A model generated the notes under the pieces. That model worked only from the letters and a program-made list of their open reading frames with translations, was not told the DNA's origin and did no database searches. Positions 36,815 through 46,668 of a stretch of DNA of 64,000 nucleotides are shown piece by piece. Both the position numbers and the translations under genes were made by a program. Each line of letters begins with the position of its first letter. Within the stretch, counting starts at the first letter, position 1. Origin of the DNA: Lysinibacillus fusiformis (GTDB lineage Bacteria; Bacillota; Bacilli; Bacillales_A; Planococcaceae); contig NZ_CP041696.1 of assembly GCF_007362955.1 (NCBI RefSeq), forward strand, positions 2,542,001-2,606,000, written 5' to 3'.

Positions 36815-37864
36815 ATGTCGGAAGAACTGTATGATGTAACAATTGTCGGTGGTGGTCCAGCGGGGCTTTATACTGCTTTTTATAGTGGCATGCGAGATTT
36901 GAAAACAAAAATTATTGAATACAGCTCGCAATTAGGTGGTCGAATGTTAATTTACCCTGAAAAAATGATTTGGGATGTAGGTGGTGTAACACCTATTTTA
37001 GGCGGACAATTAATCGAACAATTAGTTCAACAGGCGAAAACATTTGATCCAACAATTGTGTTGAGCCAAAAAGTTGAAAACTTAGAAAAGCAAGCAGATG
37101 GTACATTTATTTTGACGTCATCGACTGGAGAGAAACATTATTCAAAGACAGTGATTCTAGCCGTTGGTTATGGTGTTCTGGCTATGCAAAAACTAGAGAT
37201 TGAAGGCGCGGATCGCTTTGAAGTAACCAATTTACATTACACTGTGCAAGAGTTAGAAATCTTCCGTAACAAACACGTTCTCATTTCCGGAGGTGGCAAT
37301 TCAGCTGTTGATTGGGCAAATGAGTTAGAGCAAATTGCGGCAAGTGTAACAATTGTCCATCGCCGTGATGAGTTCGGTGGTCATGAAAAGAATGTTTTAA
37401 GAATGCGTGAATCCACAGTAAGTGTAAGGACACCATATGAAGTGGTTCAGTTACATGGTGATGAAGATTTGATTAAATATGTCTCAATCCAACATAAAGA
37501 AACGGGCGTATTGGAGCGTATTATGGTTGATGCAGTCATCGTTAATCATGGATTAAAATGTGACTATGGCGCACTAGAAAAATGGGGTATAAACATACAA
37601 GACGGTGTTGCTATTGTAAATGAAAAGCGAGAAACAAATATTGATGGCCTCTTTGGAGCGGGTGACTTTGTAGATCATCCTAGTAAGGTAAGGTTAATAG
37701 CTGGGGCATTTACGGATGGAGTATTAGCATTAAATAGTGCAAAACTATACCTAGAGCCTGACGCACCAAAAGTAGCGTATGTTTCGTCGCATAACATTCG
37801 TTTCAAGGAACGTAATAAAAAAATCGGTTTAGAAGATCATGATTATCGCGAAGTTCGCGGATAA
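36815..37864 (+). CDS. ycgT: ferredoxin-NADP+ reductase, thioredoxin-reductase type
   Basis: A 349-residue flavoprotein. FAD-binding [14 protein letters not shown] near the N-terminus, NADP-binding [13 protein letters not shown] (about residue 160), and GLFGAGDF near the C-terminus. The CxxC pair of thioredoxin reductases is absent, as in the YumC/YcgT class that reduces ferredoxin or flavodoxin with NADPH. In B. subtilis ycgT is iron-regulated, which fits this neighbourhood, where it could supply electrons for releasing iron from siderophores. AATGAGGTATTAAGTAA precedes ATG 36815, a weak SD. Confidence 0.9.
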   Translation: MSEELYDVTIVGGGPAGLYTAFYSGMRDLKTKIIEYSSQLGGRMLIYPEKMIWDVGGVTPILGGQLIEQLVQQAKTFDPTIVLSQKVENLEKQADGTFILTSSTGEKHYSKTVILAVGYGVLAMQKLEIEGADRFEVTNLHYTVQELEIFRNKHVLISGGGNSAVDWANELEQIAASVTIVHRRDEFGGHEKNVLRMRESTVSVRTPYEVVQLHGDEDLIKYVSIQHKETGVLERIMVDAVIVNHGLKCDYGALEKWGINIQDGVAIVNEKRETNIDGLFGAGDFVDHPSKVRLIAGAFTDGVLALNSAKLYLEPDAPKVAYVSSHNIRFKERNKKIGLEDHDYREVRG

Positions 37865-37908
37865 GCATAACATTGACATGAAAAGAATCTTTTTATCGAT
37901 TTTCTTTC

Positions 37909-38040
37909 TTGAAAAAAAGAAATTATTTATGTTATACTTCTAAAGTATGTAACGTGTACATATGTAGCCGACATATTCGGGCTATGTAAGGTACAGTTCG
38001 ATAATACTCTGTTCCAGATGGTTCAGGGCGAGAGGAGAAA
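37909..38040 (+). promoter_or_regulatory. rpmE promoter and structured leader (L31 leader candidate)
   Basis: TTGAAA (37909-37914), 18 bp, TATACT (37933-37938). The ~100-nt leader can form TAGCC/GGGCTA and CTCTG..CAGG-type hairpins before SD GAGAGGAG. Autoregulatory L31 leaders are known in Firmicutes; the fold was not compared with that family. Confidence 0.55.
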
Positions 38041-38046
38041 ACGAAT

Positions 38047-38250
38047 ATGAAACAAGGAATTCATCCAGACTACAAAGAAGCAACAGTAACTTGCTCTTGT
38101 GGTAACACTTTCAAAACTGGTTCAGTAAAAGAAAACATCGTTGTCGAGTTCTGCAACGACTGTCACCCATTCTACACTGGCCGTCAAAAATTCGCGTCTG
38201 CTGATGGTCGCGTGGATCGTTTCAACAAAAAATACGGTCTTAAAAACTAA
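38047..38250 (+). CDS. rpmE: 50S ribosomal protein L31, zinc-binding form
   Basis: A 67-residue ribosomal protein opening [20 protein letters not shown]. The cysteines in CSCG and [10 protein letters not shown] identify the zinc-containing (C+) type rather than the zinc-independent paralogue used under zinc limitation. SD GAGAGGAG precedes ATG 38047. In bacilli it is adjacent to rho; here the iron block separates them. A strong terminator follows. Confidence 0.97.
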   Translation: MKQGIHPDYKEATVTCSCGNTFKTGSVKENIVVEFCNDCHPFYTGRQKFASADGRVDRFNKKYGLKN

Positions 38251-38260
38251 TGTTAGTTTA

Positions 38261-38297
38261 ATACCTGCCAAGCATGTGCTTGGCAGGTATTTTTTTC
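38261..38297 (+). terminator. terminator after rpmE
   Basis: ATACCTGCCAAGCA and TGCTTGGCAGGTAT form a 14-bp perfect stem; seven T follow. Confidence 0.95.
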
Positions 38298-38373
38298 AGT
38301 AAATAGTGAGTGTGTACGGTCATTTTGTTTAATTACGCCTGCTGACGCTTCGCTGTCACGTCAAAAACATTTG

Positions 38374-38476
38374 GCGTCTGGATTTTGAATAGTGTTTAAG
38401 CATGTATATGAGCCGACACGATGTCGTTTTGTTGCAATTGCCAAAGGGCGTTTTTACCGATACAGGTCAATGAAGC
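38374..38476. repeat. dispersed intergenic repeat, copy 2 (upstream of tdk)
   Basis: Shares GCGTCTGGATTTTGAAT, GTGTTTA, ACGATGTC and GCGTTTTTACCGAT in the same order with 17959-18064. Spacing is 103 against 106 bp. The rest of 38298-38555 shows CGCTTCGCTGTCACG-type sequence and no gene. Confidence 0.65.
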
Positions 38477-38555
38477 AAAGTCGCTAACCACCATGGAAAA
38501 ATTCTACTGCCTAAAGTGAGAATCCATGATTGATAGAGGAAAGGGAGAAAACAAA

Positions 38556-39128
38556 ATGGCACAGTTATACTTTAAGCATGGCGCGATGAATAGTGGTAAA
38601 TCAATTGAGATATTAAAAGTTGCGCATAACTATGAGGAACAACAAAAGCCAGTGATGATCTTTACATCCGGGCTTGATACGCGAGATGAGGTAGGATATG
38701 TCTCAAGTCGAGTGGGGTTACGTCAACAAGCCATCCCTGTCTATGAAGATACAAATATCTATGAACTTGTGAAAAATAATATAGTGAAACCATATTGTGT
38801 ACTTGTCGATGAAGTACAGTTTTTAAAAAAAGCGCATGTGCTGCAATTAGCAAATATTGTGGACGAGTTGGATATTCCAGTAATGGGCTTTGGTTTGAAA
38901 AATGATTTTCAAAATGAGCTGTTTGAAGGCAGTCAGTATATGCTTACATATGCAGATAAAATTGAAGAAATGAAAACAATTTGTTGGTTTTGTCATAAAA
39001 AGGCGACAATGAATTTACGGGTTGATGAAAATGGGCATCCTGTCTACACAGGTGACCAAATTCAAATTGGCGGCAATGATTCCTACTTTCCTGTATGTCG
39101 CAAATGTCACGCACATCCATCACTATAA
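38556..39128 (+). CDS. tdk: thymidine kinase
   Basis: A 190-residue type II thymidine kinase that salvages thymidine to dTMP. P-loop GAMNSGKS near residue 9, Walker B-like VLVDEVQFL, and the zinc site formed by CWFCHKKA and CRKC are present, with the lasso segment [19 protein letters not shown] 38556 after GGAAAGGGAG is preferred over an in-frame ATG at 38526. Position between rpmE and prfA matches B. subtilis. Confidence 0.95.
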   Translation: MAQLYFKHGAMNSGKSIEILKVAHNYEEQQKPVMIFTSGLDTRDEVGYVSSRVGLRQQAIPVYEDTNIYELVKNNIVKPYCVLVDEVQFLKKAHVLQLANIVDELDIPVMGFGLKNDFQNELFEGSQYMLTYADKIEEMKTICWFCHKKATMNLRVDENGHPVYTGDQIQIGGNDSYFPVCRKCHAHPSL

Positions 39129-39338
39129 AGAAAGAGTGAAGATGCCAATTCCTTGTTGTCGCATTGCTATAGCAACAGTTACAAACCGAAAGTATTGTGG
39201 TAAACGTGAACCCAACTTTGTATGTATTGGTCGTAGCGACTTAAAAGAAGGGAACGCTTTAACCATGTAAGAAAAAGTAGCATACATGCGAATTTTTCCT
39301 TATACTAAGTAGTGGAATTAATGAAAATTACTATACTT

Positions 39339-39360
39339 CAATTACGTTAGGGCGTAATTG
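39339..39360. repeat. CAATTACG/CGTAATTG hairpin upstream of prfA
   Basis: CAATTACGTTAGGGCGTAAT plus TG is a 22-nt palindrome. It has the same length and arms as the hairpin at 17938-17959, and the same arms at wider spacing occur at 51963-51997. Confidence 0.55.
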
Positions 39361-39404
39361 TCGTCCGCTGAGTAAAGTTAAATAACTAAATAGAGGTGAA
39401 ACCC

Positions 39405-40481
39405 ATGTTTGATCGACTGCAAGCCGTAGAGGATCGCTATGAAAGACTGAACGAGCTTTTAAGTGACCCTGATATCGTGAACGACAATAAAAAATTACGT
39501 GATTATTCAAAAGAACAGTCTGATATTCAGGAAACAGTAGATGCCTATCGTGAATATAAAGGAGTAAAAGTGCAATTAGCAGATGCACGTGAAATGTTAG
39601 ATAGTGAAAAAGATCCTGACATGCACGAGATGGTGAAGGAAGAGTTCAATTCCTTAAAAGAACAGCAAGAGGAATTAGAAGAACGCTTACGTGTGTTACT
39701 AATCCCGAAAGATCCAAATGATAATAAAAACGTAATTATGGAGATTCGTGGTGCAGCTGGTGGTGACGAGGCGAATATTTTTGCAGGTGATTTATTCCGC
39801 ATGTATTCACGTTATGCAGAAACACAGGGCTGGAAAATTGACATTATGGAAGCAACGCCAAACCCAATGGGCGGCTATAAAGAAGTTATTGTTATGATTA
39901 ACGGGCAAGGTGCGTATTCAAAATTCAAATTTGAAAATGGTGCACACCGCGTACAACGTGTGCCAGCAACAGAATCACAAGGCCGTATTCATACATCAAC
40001 AGCAACAGTTGCGTGCTTACCTGAGGTTGAAGAAGTAGACGTTGAAATTCATGAAAAAGATATCCGTGTTGATACATTTGCATCTTCTGGTGCGGGTGGT
40101 CAGTCCGTAAATACAACGATGTCAGCTGTTCGTATGACTCACTTACCAACAGGTGTTGTTGTATCCATGCAAGATGAGCGTTCTCAAATTAAAAACCGTG
40201 AAAAAGCAATGAAAATTCTTCGAGCGCGTGTAGCTGATAAGTATTTGCAAGAAGCACAAAAGGAAGTCGATGCAACACGTAAATCAGCAGTTGGTTCGGG
40301 AGACCGCTCCGAGCGTATACGCACATACAATTATCCACAAAACCGCGTAACAGACCACCGTATTGGTTTAACGATTCAAAAGCTTGATCAAATCGTCGAG
40401 GGTAGACTGGACGAAATCATTGATGCACTTATTTTAGAAGAGCAGGCATCAAAGCTTGAGCGATTAAACGATGATCTATAA
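39405..40481 (+). CDS. prfA: peptide chain release factor 1
   Basis: A 358-residue release factor recognising UAA and UAG. The peptide anticodon region carries the RF1 PAT-type motif ([12 protein letters not shown]), and the catalytic GGQ is at residues 231-233 in [20 protein letters not shown] precedes ATG 39405; an in-frame GTG at 39396 lies within that SD. It overlaps the next gene, prmC, by 11 bp; PrmC methylates the GGQ glutamine of this protein. Confidence 0.97.
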   Translation: MFDRLQAVEDRYERLNELLSDPDIVNDNKKLRDYSKEQSDIQETVDAYREYKGVKVQLADAREMLDSEKDPDMHEMVKEEFNSLKEQQEELEERLRVLLIPKDPNDNKNVIMEIRGAAGGDEANIFAGDLFRMYSRYAETQGWKIDIMEATPNPMGGYKEVIVMINGQGAYSKFKFENGAHRVQRVPATESQGRIHTSTATVACLPEVEEVDVEIHEKDIRVDTFASSGAGGQSVNTTMSAVRMTHLPTGVVVSMQDERSQIKNREKAMKILRARVADKYLQEAQKEVDATRKSAVGSGDRSERIRTYNYPQNRVTDHRIGLTIQKLDQIVEGRLDEIIDALILEEQASKLERLNDDL

Positions 40482-41328
40482 AAATGTGATGGAGGCCCTT
40501 GATTGGGCTTCTTCTTTTTTAGTGGATAATGGGCGTGAAGAAACAGCAGCACGCATTGTGATGCAGCACATATTAGGCACTACATATTCAGGCGTCATGC
40601 TACACTTGCGGGATGTGTTAAGTATTGAGCAAAGTGAACAGTTTGTAGAACTAATTGAGGAGCATGCCAACGGCCGTCCTGTGCAATATTGTGTCGGTAG
40701 TGAAGAATTTTATGGTCGTACGTTTTTAGTGGATGAATCGGTGCTTATTCCTAGACCGGAAACAGAAGAGTTAGTACTTGGGACTGTAAGTCGTATCGGT
40801 AAAATGTTTCAAGATAAAGCATTGAAACTAGCAGATATCGGTACAGGTAGTGGTGCAATAGCTATTTCTATGAAGCTAGAGTGTCCTGAATTAGCAGTAG
40901 TGGCAACAGATCTATCGGTGGAAGCCCTATCAACAGCCCAAAAAAATGCACGTTTGTTAGCAGCACATATTGATTTTCGACTTGGGGATTTAACGGCGCC
41001 ACTTGTAGGGGAGAAATTTGATGTTGTGCTATCAAATCCTCCATATATAGCATTTGGTGAAGCGCAGGAAATGTCTAATATAGTTTTGGAGCATGAGCCG
41101 CATAGCGCGCTTTTTGCTGAAGAAGATGGACTAATATTGTATCGTAAATTAGCGGAACAATTGCCAGCACTTATGAACAAGCCATCTCTCATTGGTCTTG
41201 AAATTGGTTATATGCAAGGGGAACAGGTGGCGAAATTTTTTAAGGATAGTTTTCCACAGGCTACTGTTACCGTAGAAAAAGATATTAATGGAAAACCTAG
41301 AATGATTTTTTGTGAGATTCATGTATAA
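40471..41328 (+). CDS. prmC: release factor glutamine methyltransferase PrmC
   Basis: A 285-residue SAM-dependent methyltransferase acting on the GGQ glutamine of release factors. SAM motif [14 protein letters not shown] near residue 120 and the substrate motif [11 protein letters not shown] near residue 188 are typical. ATG 40471 lies inside the end of prfA; an alternative in-frame ATG at 40489 would remove six residues. N-terminal helical domain (about 1-90) binds the release factor. Confidence 0.95.
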   Translation: MIYKNVMEALDWASSFLVDNGREETAARIVMQHILGTTYSGVMLHLRDVLSIEQSEQFVELIEEHANGRPVQYCVGSEEFYGRTFLVDESVLIPRPETEELVLGTVSRIGKMFQDKALKLADIGTGSGAIAISMKLECPELAVVATDLSVEALSTAQKNARLLAAHIDFRLGDLTAPLVGEKFDVVLSNPPYIAFGEAQEMSNIVLEHEPHSALFAEEDGLILYRKLAEQLPALMNKPSLIGLEIGYMQGEQVAKFFKDSFPQATVTVEKDINGKPRMIFCEIHV

Positions 41329-41372
41329 AGAATCTCCTTCTTGACAACAATGTGGAGCAAGGAGGGATTTTT

Positions 41373-41954
41373 ATGTTGAATGAATACAAGATTATTAGAT
41401 TACCTAAACAAAATATCTTATTAGCTTTTGTGAGGCTAGTATTAATGGCGATAGTTTTAGAATTATGTATTTTATATATTCCATCATTGATAGGTGCTGC
41501 ACAGGAAACGACGAATAGTGAGCAAGAGAACGATTTTCGTATAAGAGTGATTGCAAATAGTAATACGGCTAGCGATCAATTAGAAAAAGAGCAACTTGTG
41601 AAAGATTTGAAGCCTTATTTTAATCTAGTAGCTGCTACTAATGCTGTGGATAGTGAGCAATTTGTAACATTAAAACAGCAAATTGAAGAAGAATTAAAAG
41701 GAAATTATCCACAAGTGCATACACAGGTTGTACTTGGGGATAACTTATTTCCACCTAAGAGACAAGATGCTATGTTTTATCCACAAAATATGTACCATTC
41801 CATCGTCGTGAAAATAGGTGATGCACGTGGTGACAACTGGTGGTGTAGCATATTTCCGTCTGTTTGTGAACCTGAAAAAGAGGATAAAGTGGAAGAAGAA
41901 CAAGAACAGGTGACATTCTTTATTTGGGAATGGATTAAAGGTTTATTCGAATGA
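41373..41954 (+). CDS. spoIIR: stage II sporulation protein R
   Basis: A 193-residue secreted signal protein made in the forespore that triggers pro-sigma-E processing in the mother cell through SpoIIGA. A membrane or signal segment spans about residues 16-38 and the conserved FRIRVIANSNTASDQLEK follows. SD AAGGAGGG precedes ATG 41373; the open frame from GTG 41352 includes that SD and is rejected. The tail after WWCSIFPSVC is acidic and ends in a short hydrophobic stretch. Upstream CTCCTT (41334-41339) could pair with the SD. Confidence 0.92.
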   Translation: MLNEYKIIRLPKQNILLAFVRLVLMAIVLELCILYIPSLIGAAQETTNSEQENDFRIRVIANSNTASDQLEKEQLVKDLKPYFNLVAATNAVDSEQFVTLKQQIEEELKGNYPQVHTQVVLGDNLFPPKRQDAMFYPQNMYHSIVVKIGDARGDNWWCSIFPSVCEPEKEDKVEEEQEQVTFFIWEWIKGLFE

Positions 41955-42056
41955 ATTGTGCACAAATTCAGATAACTTATACACAATTTTAAGGAAGTTA
42001 TTAACAAAGTGTGGATAAATTCAGTAAATACGAACAATTGAAAGAAGGTATTCGGC

Positions 42057-43091
42057 ATGGAAACCGTTTGTAAGATTGTGGACAGTAATGTGAATAGTCA
42101 GACAAATTATACACAGGCTGTGGATATCTTAAATGCAGGTGAGGTTGTGGCATTTCCCACTGAAACGGTCTATGGTTTAGGCGCTGTTGCAACAAATGAT
42201 TGTGCTGTAAAAAAAATATTTGAGGCAAAAGGTCGCCCTTCAGATAACCCACTCATTGTCCACATTGGTACAAAAGAAGAAGTTAAGCTTTATATAGAAG
42301 ATATTACAGAGGTTGCAATAAAATGCATGGATATATTTTGGCCGGGTCCTCTTACGCTAGTTATGCCAGTAAAGCCAAATGTACTGGCCAAAAGTGTGAC
42401 AGCAGGATTGAACACTGTCGGAATTCGAATGCCAGATCATCCAGTTGCATTAGCATTACTTCAACAGATTAACAAACCACTCGCTGCGCCAAGTGCAAAT
42501 CGTAGTGGAAAGCCAAGTCCAACTGAAGCGATTCATGTAAAGGACGATTTACAAGGCCATATACCATATATCTTAGACGGAGGATCTACGGGTATTGGTC
42601 TTGAATCAACTGTGCTTGATGTTACGCACGAGCCACCAGTAATTTTACGTCCTGGTGGTATTACGAAGGAAATGCTTGAGGAAGTAATTGGACCAGTTAT
42701 TCAGCCAACAAAAATAGAACAGAAAATGGAGTCTACACCGAAAGCCCCAGGCATGAAATATACACATTATGCTCCGAATGCACCTGTATACTTAATTGAT
42801 TGTGATAAGGGAAAAGTGGCACAGGCCATAATGCACTTTCAATTAGAAGGGCATAAAGTTGCGCTACTTGCACCAGAAAGTTTTAGTACTATCAAGGCGG
42901 ATTATTATTTCTCGATTGGGGAAGTTGGTATTAAAGAAGAGATGGGTGCGACGTTGTACCATGCTTTACGTGCTTGTGATAAAACGCAAGCCACATTGAT
43001 ATTAGCGACGACAACATCGACTGAAGGTGTCGGTGCAGCCATTATGAATAGACTTGAAAAAGCAGCTGGTGGAAAATGGTATACGAAATAA
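42057..43091 (+). CDS. ywlC: threonylcarbamoyl-AMP synthase (Sua5/YwlC)
   Basis: A 344-residue two-domain Sua5 protein: the YrdC/TsaC domain (about residues 15-205: AFPTETVYGLGAVA, KGRPSDNPLIVHI, PSANRSGKPSPT, SGL-like GLESTVLDV) and a C-terminal Sua5 domain (MKYTHYAPNAPVYLI onwards). It makes threonylcarbamoyl-AMP from threonine, bicarbonate and ATP for the t6A tRNA modification. AAAGAAGGTATTCGGC precedes ATG 42057. Conserved position between spoIIR and mntP. Confidence 0.94.
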   Translation: METVCKIVDSNVNSQTNYTQAVDILNAGEVVAFPTETVYGLGAVATNDCAVKKIFEAKGRPSDNPLIVHIGTKEEVKLYIEDITEVAIKCMDIFWPGPLTLVMPVKPNVLAKSVTAGLNTVGIRMPDHPVALALLQQINKPLAAPSANRSGKPSPTEAIHVKDDLQGHIPYILDGGSTGIGLESTVLDVTHEPPVILRPGGITKEMLEEVIGPVIQPTKIEQKMESTPKAPGMKYTHYAPNAPVYLIDCDKGKVAQAIMHFQLEGHKVALLAPESFSTIKADYYFSIGEVGIKEEMGATLYHALRACDKTQATLILATTTSTEGVGAAIMNRLEKAAGGKWYTK

Positions 43092-43226
43092 AAAAGGAGG
43101 TTTGGGCATAACTTTAAATTTTAAGAAAGAGGAGCAAAGTCGTTATTAAATTTTTGCCATCTAAAAATGAAGAAAAATTTAGACGTTCTTCCTTTTGGAA
43201 TAAATAAAATTCGGAAGAGAGTACTA

Positions 43227-43330
43227 GTTGATGGTAGCGAATGCGGCGACTCCTGGGGGATTAGCGTGACGCCTAAGACTACAGGCTCAGGCCACGCCCC
43301 CGGAAAGCGTCCGCCGTAGCGGACATCAAC
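43227..43330. repeat. Bacillaceae-type structured dispersed repeat
   Basis: The ~104-bp block begins GTTGATGGTAGCG, continues GCGGCGACTCCTGGGGG and ends GGAAAGCGTCCGCCGTAGCG then GACATCAAC. The outer ends are complementary (GTTGAT/ATCAAC). Elements with GCGGCGACTCCTG and AAGCGTCCGCCGTAGCG are, from memory, widespread in Bacillaceae intergenic DNA. The rest of 43092-43226 holds small hairpins and no gene. Confidence 0.7.
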
Positions 43331-43340
43331 GCTTACAGCA

Positions 43341-43384
43341 AAAAAGTGTTAGATCGACATCAGTCAATCTAACACTTTTTCTCT
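43341..43384 (+). terminator. strong terminator before mntP
   Basis: AAAGTGTTAGAT and ATCTAACACTTT are perfectly complementary, followed by TTCTCTTTT. Confidence 0.88.
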
Positions 43385-43501
43385 TTTGTCCCAGCTTCAT
43401 TTATTTCCTAATAGATTTAATAAATGTATGCCAATAGTTATGATAATACTGTATTTTCTAGCATAAAATGATAAAATATTAGGTAGCGAGGAAGTGCGTT
43501 C

Positions 43502-44008
43502 TTGCAGGGAATTCTTGCAGGTATTTTAACGTCAGTTGATGTAATTGGTTTATATGTATTAATACCAAATATTAGATACCGATTATTATTGTCAGTGTGG
43601 ACGGCGGCATTGCATATGCTTTTCCCATTGTTAGGATTTGAGTTAGGGAGCTATTTAGTTCGCTTCTTGTTAGAATGGGGGCAATGGATTTCAGGTATTT
43701 TATTGTTTTGTATTGGCCTGCATTTACTATTATTCTCACATAAAGATGAAAAAGTAACGATTTCACCTGTCCTTTTAGCCGTGACTGCCAGCCTTGATAC
43801 CTTTTCAGTAAGTGTTTCTTTTGGTATGCTAAATTTAGAGAAAACGATTTTTATCATTAGTGCAGGAATGAGTGCTCTTATTTGTTCTTATGGGGCGTTA
43901 GTCATTGCCCGAAGGAGTCAAGTGTTTTTTGGGAAAAAAATTCAAATTATTGCAGGCATTATTTTTATCATTATGAGTATTCTAGCTATCCAGCAAAAAG
44001 TTAATTAG
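43502..44008 (+). CDS. mntP: MntP-like manganese efflux protein (YwlD)
   Basis: A 168-residue membrane protein with about six helices, two homologous halves of three. The essential acidic residues of MntP are kept: Asp13 in TSVD in the first helix and Asp99 in TASLDTFS in the fourth. It would export Mn2+ from the cytosol. The start is TTG 43502 after GAGGAAG. Sequence is more divergent than usual in helices 2 and 5, so it could be another member of the MntP/TerC-like group. Position before ywlE matches B. subtilis ywlD. Confidence 0.8.
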   Translation: MQGILAGILTSVDVIGLYVLIPNIRYRLLLSVWTAALHMLFPLLGFELGSYLVRFLLEWGQWISGILLFCIGLHLLLFSHKDEKVTISPVLLAVTASLDTFSVSVSFGMLNLEKTIFIISAGMSALICSYGALVIARRSQVFFGKKIQIIAGIIFIIMSILAIQQKVN

Positions 44009-44024
44009 TAGGAGGGTGATAAGT

Positions 44025-44465
44025 GTGAATATACTATTTGTTTGTACAGGAAATACTTGTCGCAGTCCAATGGCAGAAGTAATTTTGAAACATAAACAAA
44101 TTGAGCATGTTGAGGTTCGTTCGGCAGGTATTTATGCTATGTCTAACGCTGAAATGTCTGCACATGCGCAACAAATACTTAATGAAGTGAATATGACACA
44201 CCGGCATTTAGCAACGCAGTTATCGGGAACTGAAATGAACTGGGCAGATTTAATTTTAACAATGACAGCAGCTCATAGGGATACAATCATCGCTAATTTT
44301 CCTTATGCAGAAGGTAAAGTCTTTACATTTAAAGAATATACAAGTGTAGGTAGTTTAGAAAATGTTGTCGATCCGTATGGCGGCAGTAAAGCAATCTATG
44401 AAGAAACATTTACAGAGTTAAAGGAATTGGTAGATCGATTAGTAAAAAAACTTGAAAAGAATTGA
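44025..44465 (+). CDS. ywlE: protein-arginine phosphatase YwlE
   Basis: A 146-residue low-molecular-weight phosphatase. The P-loop is C7-TGNT-C-R-S; Thr11, which in YwlE restricts the pocket to phosphoarginine and distinguishes it from tyrosine phosphatases, is present. The general-acid Asp is in VDPYGG near residue 118. It would reverse McsB-type protein arginine phosphorylation. GTG 44025 has TAGGAGGG at the right distance; GTG 44016 in frame lies on the SD. Confidence 0.93.
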   Translation: MNILFVCTGNTCRSPMAEVILKHKQIEHVEVRSAGIYAMSNAEMSAHAQQILNEVNMTHRHLATQLSGTEMNWADLILTMTAAHRDTIIANFPYAEGKVFTFKEYTSVGSLENVVDPYGGSKAIYEETFTELKELVDRLVKKLEKN

Positions 44466-44473
44466 GGAGCTCT

Positions 44474-45757
44474 ATGAAAAAAAAGTTTGGCTTACGACTT
44501 AAACTTATATTATTTGTCGGCATTCTTGCACTAATCACATATAGTATCAGTTTTATATTCATTGAATTTGTACAACCTACTTTCTTCCCAGAAATCAATC
44601 GTAAGCTGTTTGAAGTGTTTACTTATATATTAGGGATTGCTTGGTCAAGTATCCTAGCAGGAATATTCAGTGTTATATTAATCAAACCTTTACAACAACT
44701 TGAATATTCGGCTTCTAGTGTAGCACAAGGGAAAATTGGACAGGATGTAAAGATGCCGAAAACGAATGATGAAATTCACTCGGTTGCAGAGGCATTCCAA
44801 CAAATGGTGCTAAATTTACGACAAATGGTGGAAAGTATCGATCAAAACTTCCAACAAACGAACCAATCGATTATCCAGTTATCTGACGAAGCTGGGGTTG
44901 CAACAAAAAAAGCAGAAGGAATAGCGTCTACAGTGAAGCATATTTCCTCTGGAGCAGAGGCATCTGCTACAGCAGTACAGGAAACAGCTGAGGCAATTGA
45001 AGATGTTCGAGCGCTTGCAACTAAAGTGAATAGTAGAGCGGAACAGTCAGCAACGCAATCAAAAGAAATTCTACATAATTTAACGACAACAACGAAAGCT
45101 ATTGAAACATTGGTCAATAGTATTCAGCAAATTGCGGCTGGCAACAATGAGGCATTAGTAAGTATTCGCGCCCTAGAAGATAATGCTGTGCAGGTAGAAC
45201 GTATTATTAGCTTGGTTGGCGATATCGCATCACAAACAAATTTACTGGCGTTAAATGCCTCTATTGAAGCAGCGCGAGCTGGGGAGCATGGAAAAGGCTT
45301 TGCAGTTGTCGCTGAAGAAGTTCGTGGCTTAGCGGATGAAAGTGCAAAAGCCGTACAAGGAATAACATCGCTTATCCAAGCAATGCAGCAAAATGTTGGG
45401 GTAGTCGTTAAACAAATGAATCAACAGGTATCCTTTGCCACAAAAGAAGCTGCGCGTGTCTCGGAAACAACGTCCGCTGTAGAGGGTATGTCCTCAAGTG
45501 TCCACGAGATGGCGACGTCAATTGTGGAAATTTCTTCATTAATAGAACAACAAATGTACAATATTGAAACAACGGCTAGACAATCACAGGAAGTAGCAGC
45601 AATTGCTCAGGAAACATCTGCTGGTGCTCAGGAAGTTCGCAGTGCAGCAGAGGAACAAGCATATGCAATAGAGCAGGTTGAGCAACTAGCACAGGACTTG
45701 AAAAAACAATCCGAAGAACTTCATAAAATGATTCAACAATTTGATAGACAAGCTTAG
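44474..45757 (+). CDS. methyl-accepting chemotaxis protein without an extracellular sensor domain
   Basis: A 427-residue transducer. Two membrane helices (about 9-30 and 49-72) are separated by only a short loop, so no outside ligand domain exists. A HAMP region follows, then the long coiled-coil signalling domain with the hairpin tip [20 protein letters not shown] and [20 protein letters not shown]. It probably reports an internal or membrane state to CheA/CheW. GAGGAGC precedes ATG 44474. It has no named B. subtilis counterpart at this position. Confidence 0.9.
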   Translation: MKKKFGLRLKLILFVGILALITYSISFIFIEFVQPTFFPEINRKLFEVFTYILGIAWSSILAGIFSVILIKPLQQLEYSASSVAQGKIGQDVKMPKTNDEIHSVAEAFQQMVLNLRQMVESIDQNFQQTNQSIIQLSDEAGVATKKAEGIASTVKHISSGAEASATAVQETAEAIEDVRALATKVNSRAEQSATQSKEILHNLTTTTKAIETLVNSIQQIAAGNNEALVSIRALEDNAVQVERIISLVGDIASQTNLLALNASIEAARAGEHGKGFAVVAEEVRGLADESAKAVQGITSLIQAMQQNVGVVVKQMNQQVSFATKEAARVSETTSAVEGMSSSVHEMATSIVEISSLIEQQMYNIETTARQSQEVAAIAQETSAGAQEVRSAAEEQAYAIEQVEQLAQDLKKQSEELHKMIQQFDRQA

Positions 45758-45761
45758 CTTG

Positions 45762-45803
45762 AAAAACGAATTCATTAGATTAACTAGTGAGTTCGTTTTT
45801 TTA
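45762..45803 (+). terminator. terminator after the chemotaxis gene
   Basis: AAAACGAATTCATTAG pairs with CTAGTGAGTTCGTTTT (G-T and one mismatch), followed by TTT. Confidence 0.8.
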
Positions 45804-46119
45804 TTGTTCTCGTTATGAGTTCACTATAATTTATAGTTTTTTGTAAAAAATATTGAAATAATATGTCCATTGTAGCTGGAAAAGTAGAAAAACTTCAGAA
45901 GATGGAATATTACAACAAAAGACCATAAACCGAATTTACTAACATGATATTCACATTATCTACAGATAAATCATCTTAAAAATGAACGTTTTTTTACTTG
46001 ATAACAAGAAATGTTCGTCTTTTAGGAGAAATCAGCATAAAAATGCAAGAAAAATCGTGTTATTATTGAGAGAGAAGTGGTAAACTAGTGTTGACTATAA
46101 TTCGAAATGAGGGAACCCA
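45804..46119. other. AT-rich spacer before rpiB, nothing definite
   Basis: No gene or clear repeat. GAACG (45983) and TGTTCG (46012) could form a weak hairpin, and TGTTATTAT near 46056 may be a -10 for rpiB without a good -35. Confidence 0.4.
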
Positions 46120-46557
46120 GTGAGAATAGCAATTTCTTCTGATCACGGAGGCAATAACTTACGACGTGAGATTATGCAACTGTTAGATGAGCTAAATATT
46201 AGCTACGAAGATTTTGGTCCACAATCTGCGGATTCAGTAGACTATCCTGATTATGCAAAGCCAGTATCTGAAGGTGTTGCGAACGGGGAATTTGATAAAG
46301 GTATTTTAATTTGTGGCACAGGGATTGGCATGTCCATCGCAGCTAACAAAGTAAAAGGAATTCGTTGTGCTTTAGTACATGATGTATTTAGTGCAAAGGC
46401 AACGCGTTGCCATAATGATTCCAATATTTTAGCGATGGGTGAACGCGTTATTGGCCCCGGCCTTGCACGTGAAATCGCAAAAACATGGCTTGAAACAGAT
46501 TTTGAAGGCGGCCGTCATACACGTCGCGTAGAAAAAATCGCTGAATTAGAACAATAA
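46120..46557 (+). CDS. rpiB: ribose-5-phosphate isomerase B
   Basis: A 145-residue RpiB/LacAB isomerase interconverting ribose-5-phosphate and ribulose-5-phosphate. ISSDHGGNNLR at the N-terminus, catalytic Cys65 in LICGTGIGMSIAANK and the phosphate-binding R-H pair in GRHTRRVEKI are present. The start is GTG 46120 after GAGGGAACCC. Known as ywlF in B. subtilis, with the same neighbours. Confidence 0.95.
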   Translation: MRIAISSDHGGNNLRREIMQLLDELNISYEDFGPQSADSVDYPDYAKPVSEGVANGEFDKGILICGTGIGMSIAANKVKGIRCALVHDVFSAKATRCHNDSNILAMGERVIGPGLAREIAKTWLETDFEGGRHTRRVEKIAELEQ

Positions 46558-46561
46558 GAAC

Positions 46562-46641
46562 TAGCATTTACGATCATTAACATGTGACAATAGCTGGCTA
46601 AATATGGTCAGGTGGTCTTCATGCGTGTGACGTAAATGCTA
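46562..46641. other. 11-bp inverted repeat around the rpiB-ywlG spacer
   Basis: TAGCATTTACG (46562-46572) and CGTAAATGCTA (46631-46641) are exact complements with a 58-nt loop. The right arm covers an in-frame ATG at 46636, which supports a later ywlG start. Confidence 0.5.
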
Positions 46642-46668
46642 AGACATCTAAATAAGGGGCTGGGCTTA

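Noticed and set aside
39022..39270. 82-residue + strand frame overlapping the tdk end
   Set aside because: Out-of-frame with tdk, no SD; most of it is the zinc-binding end of thymidine kinase read in another frame.
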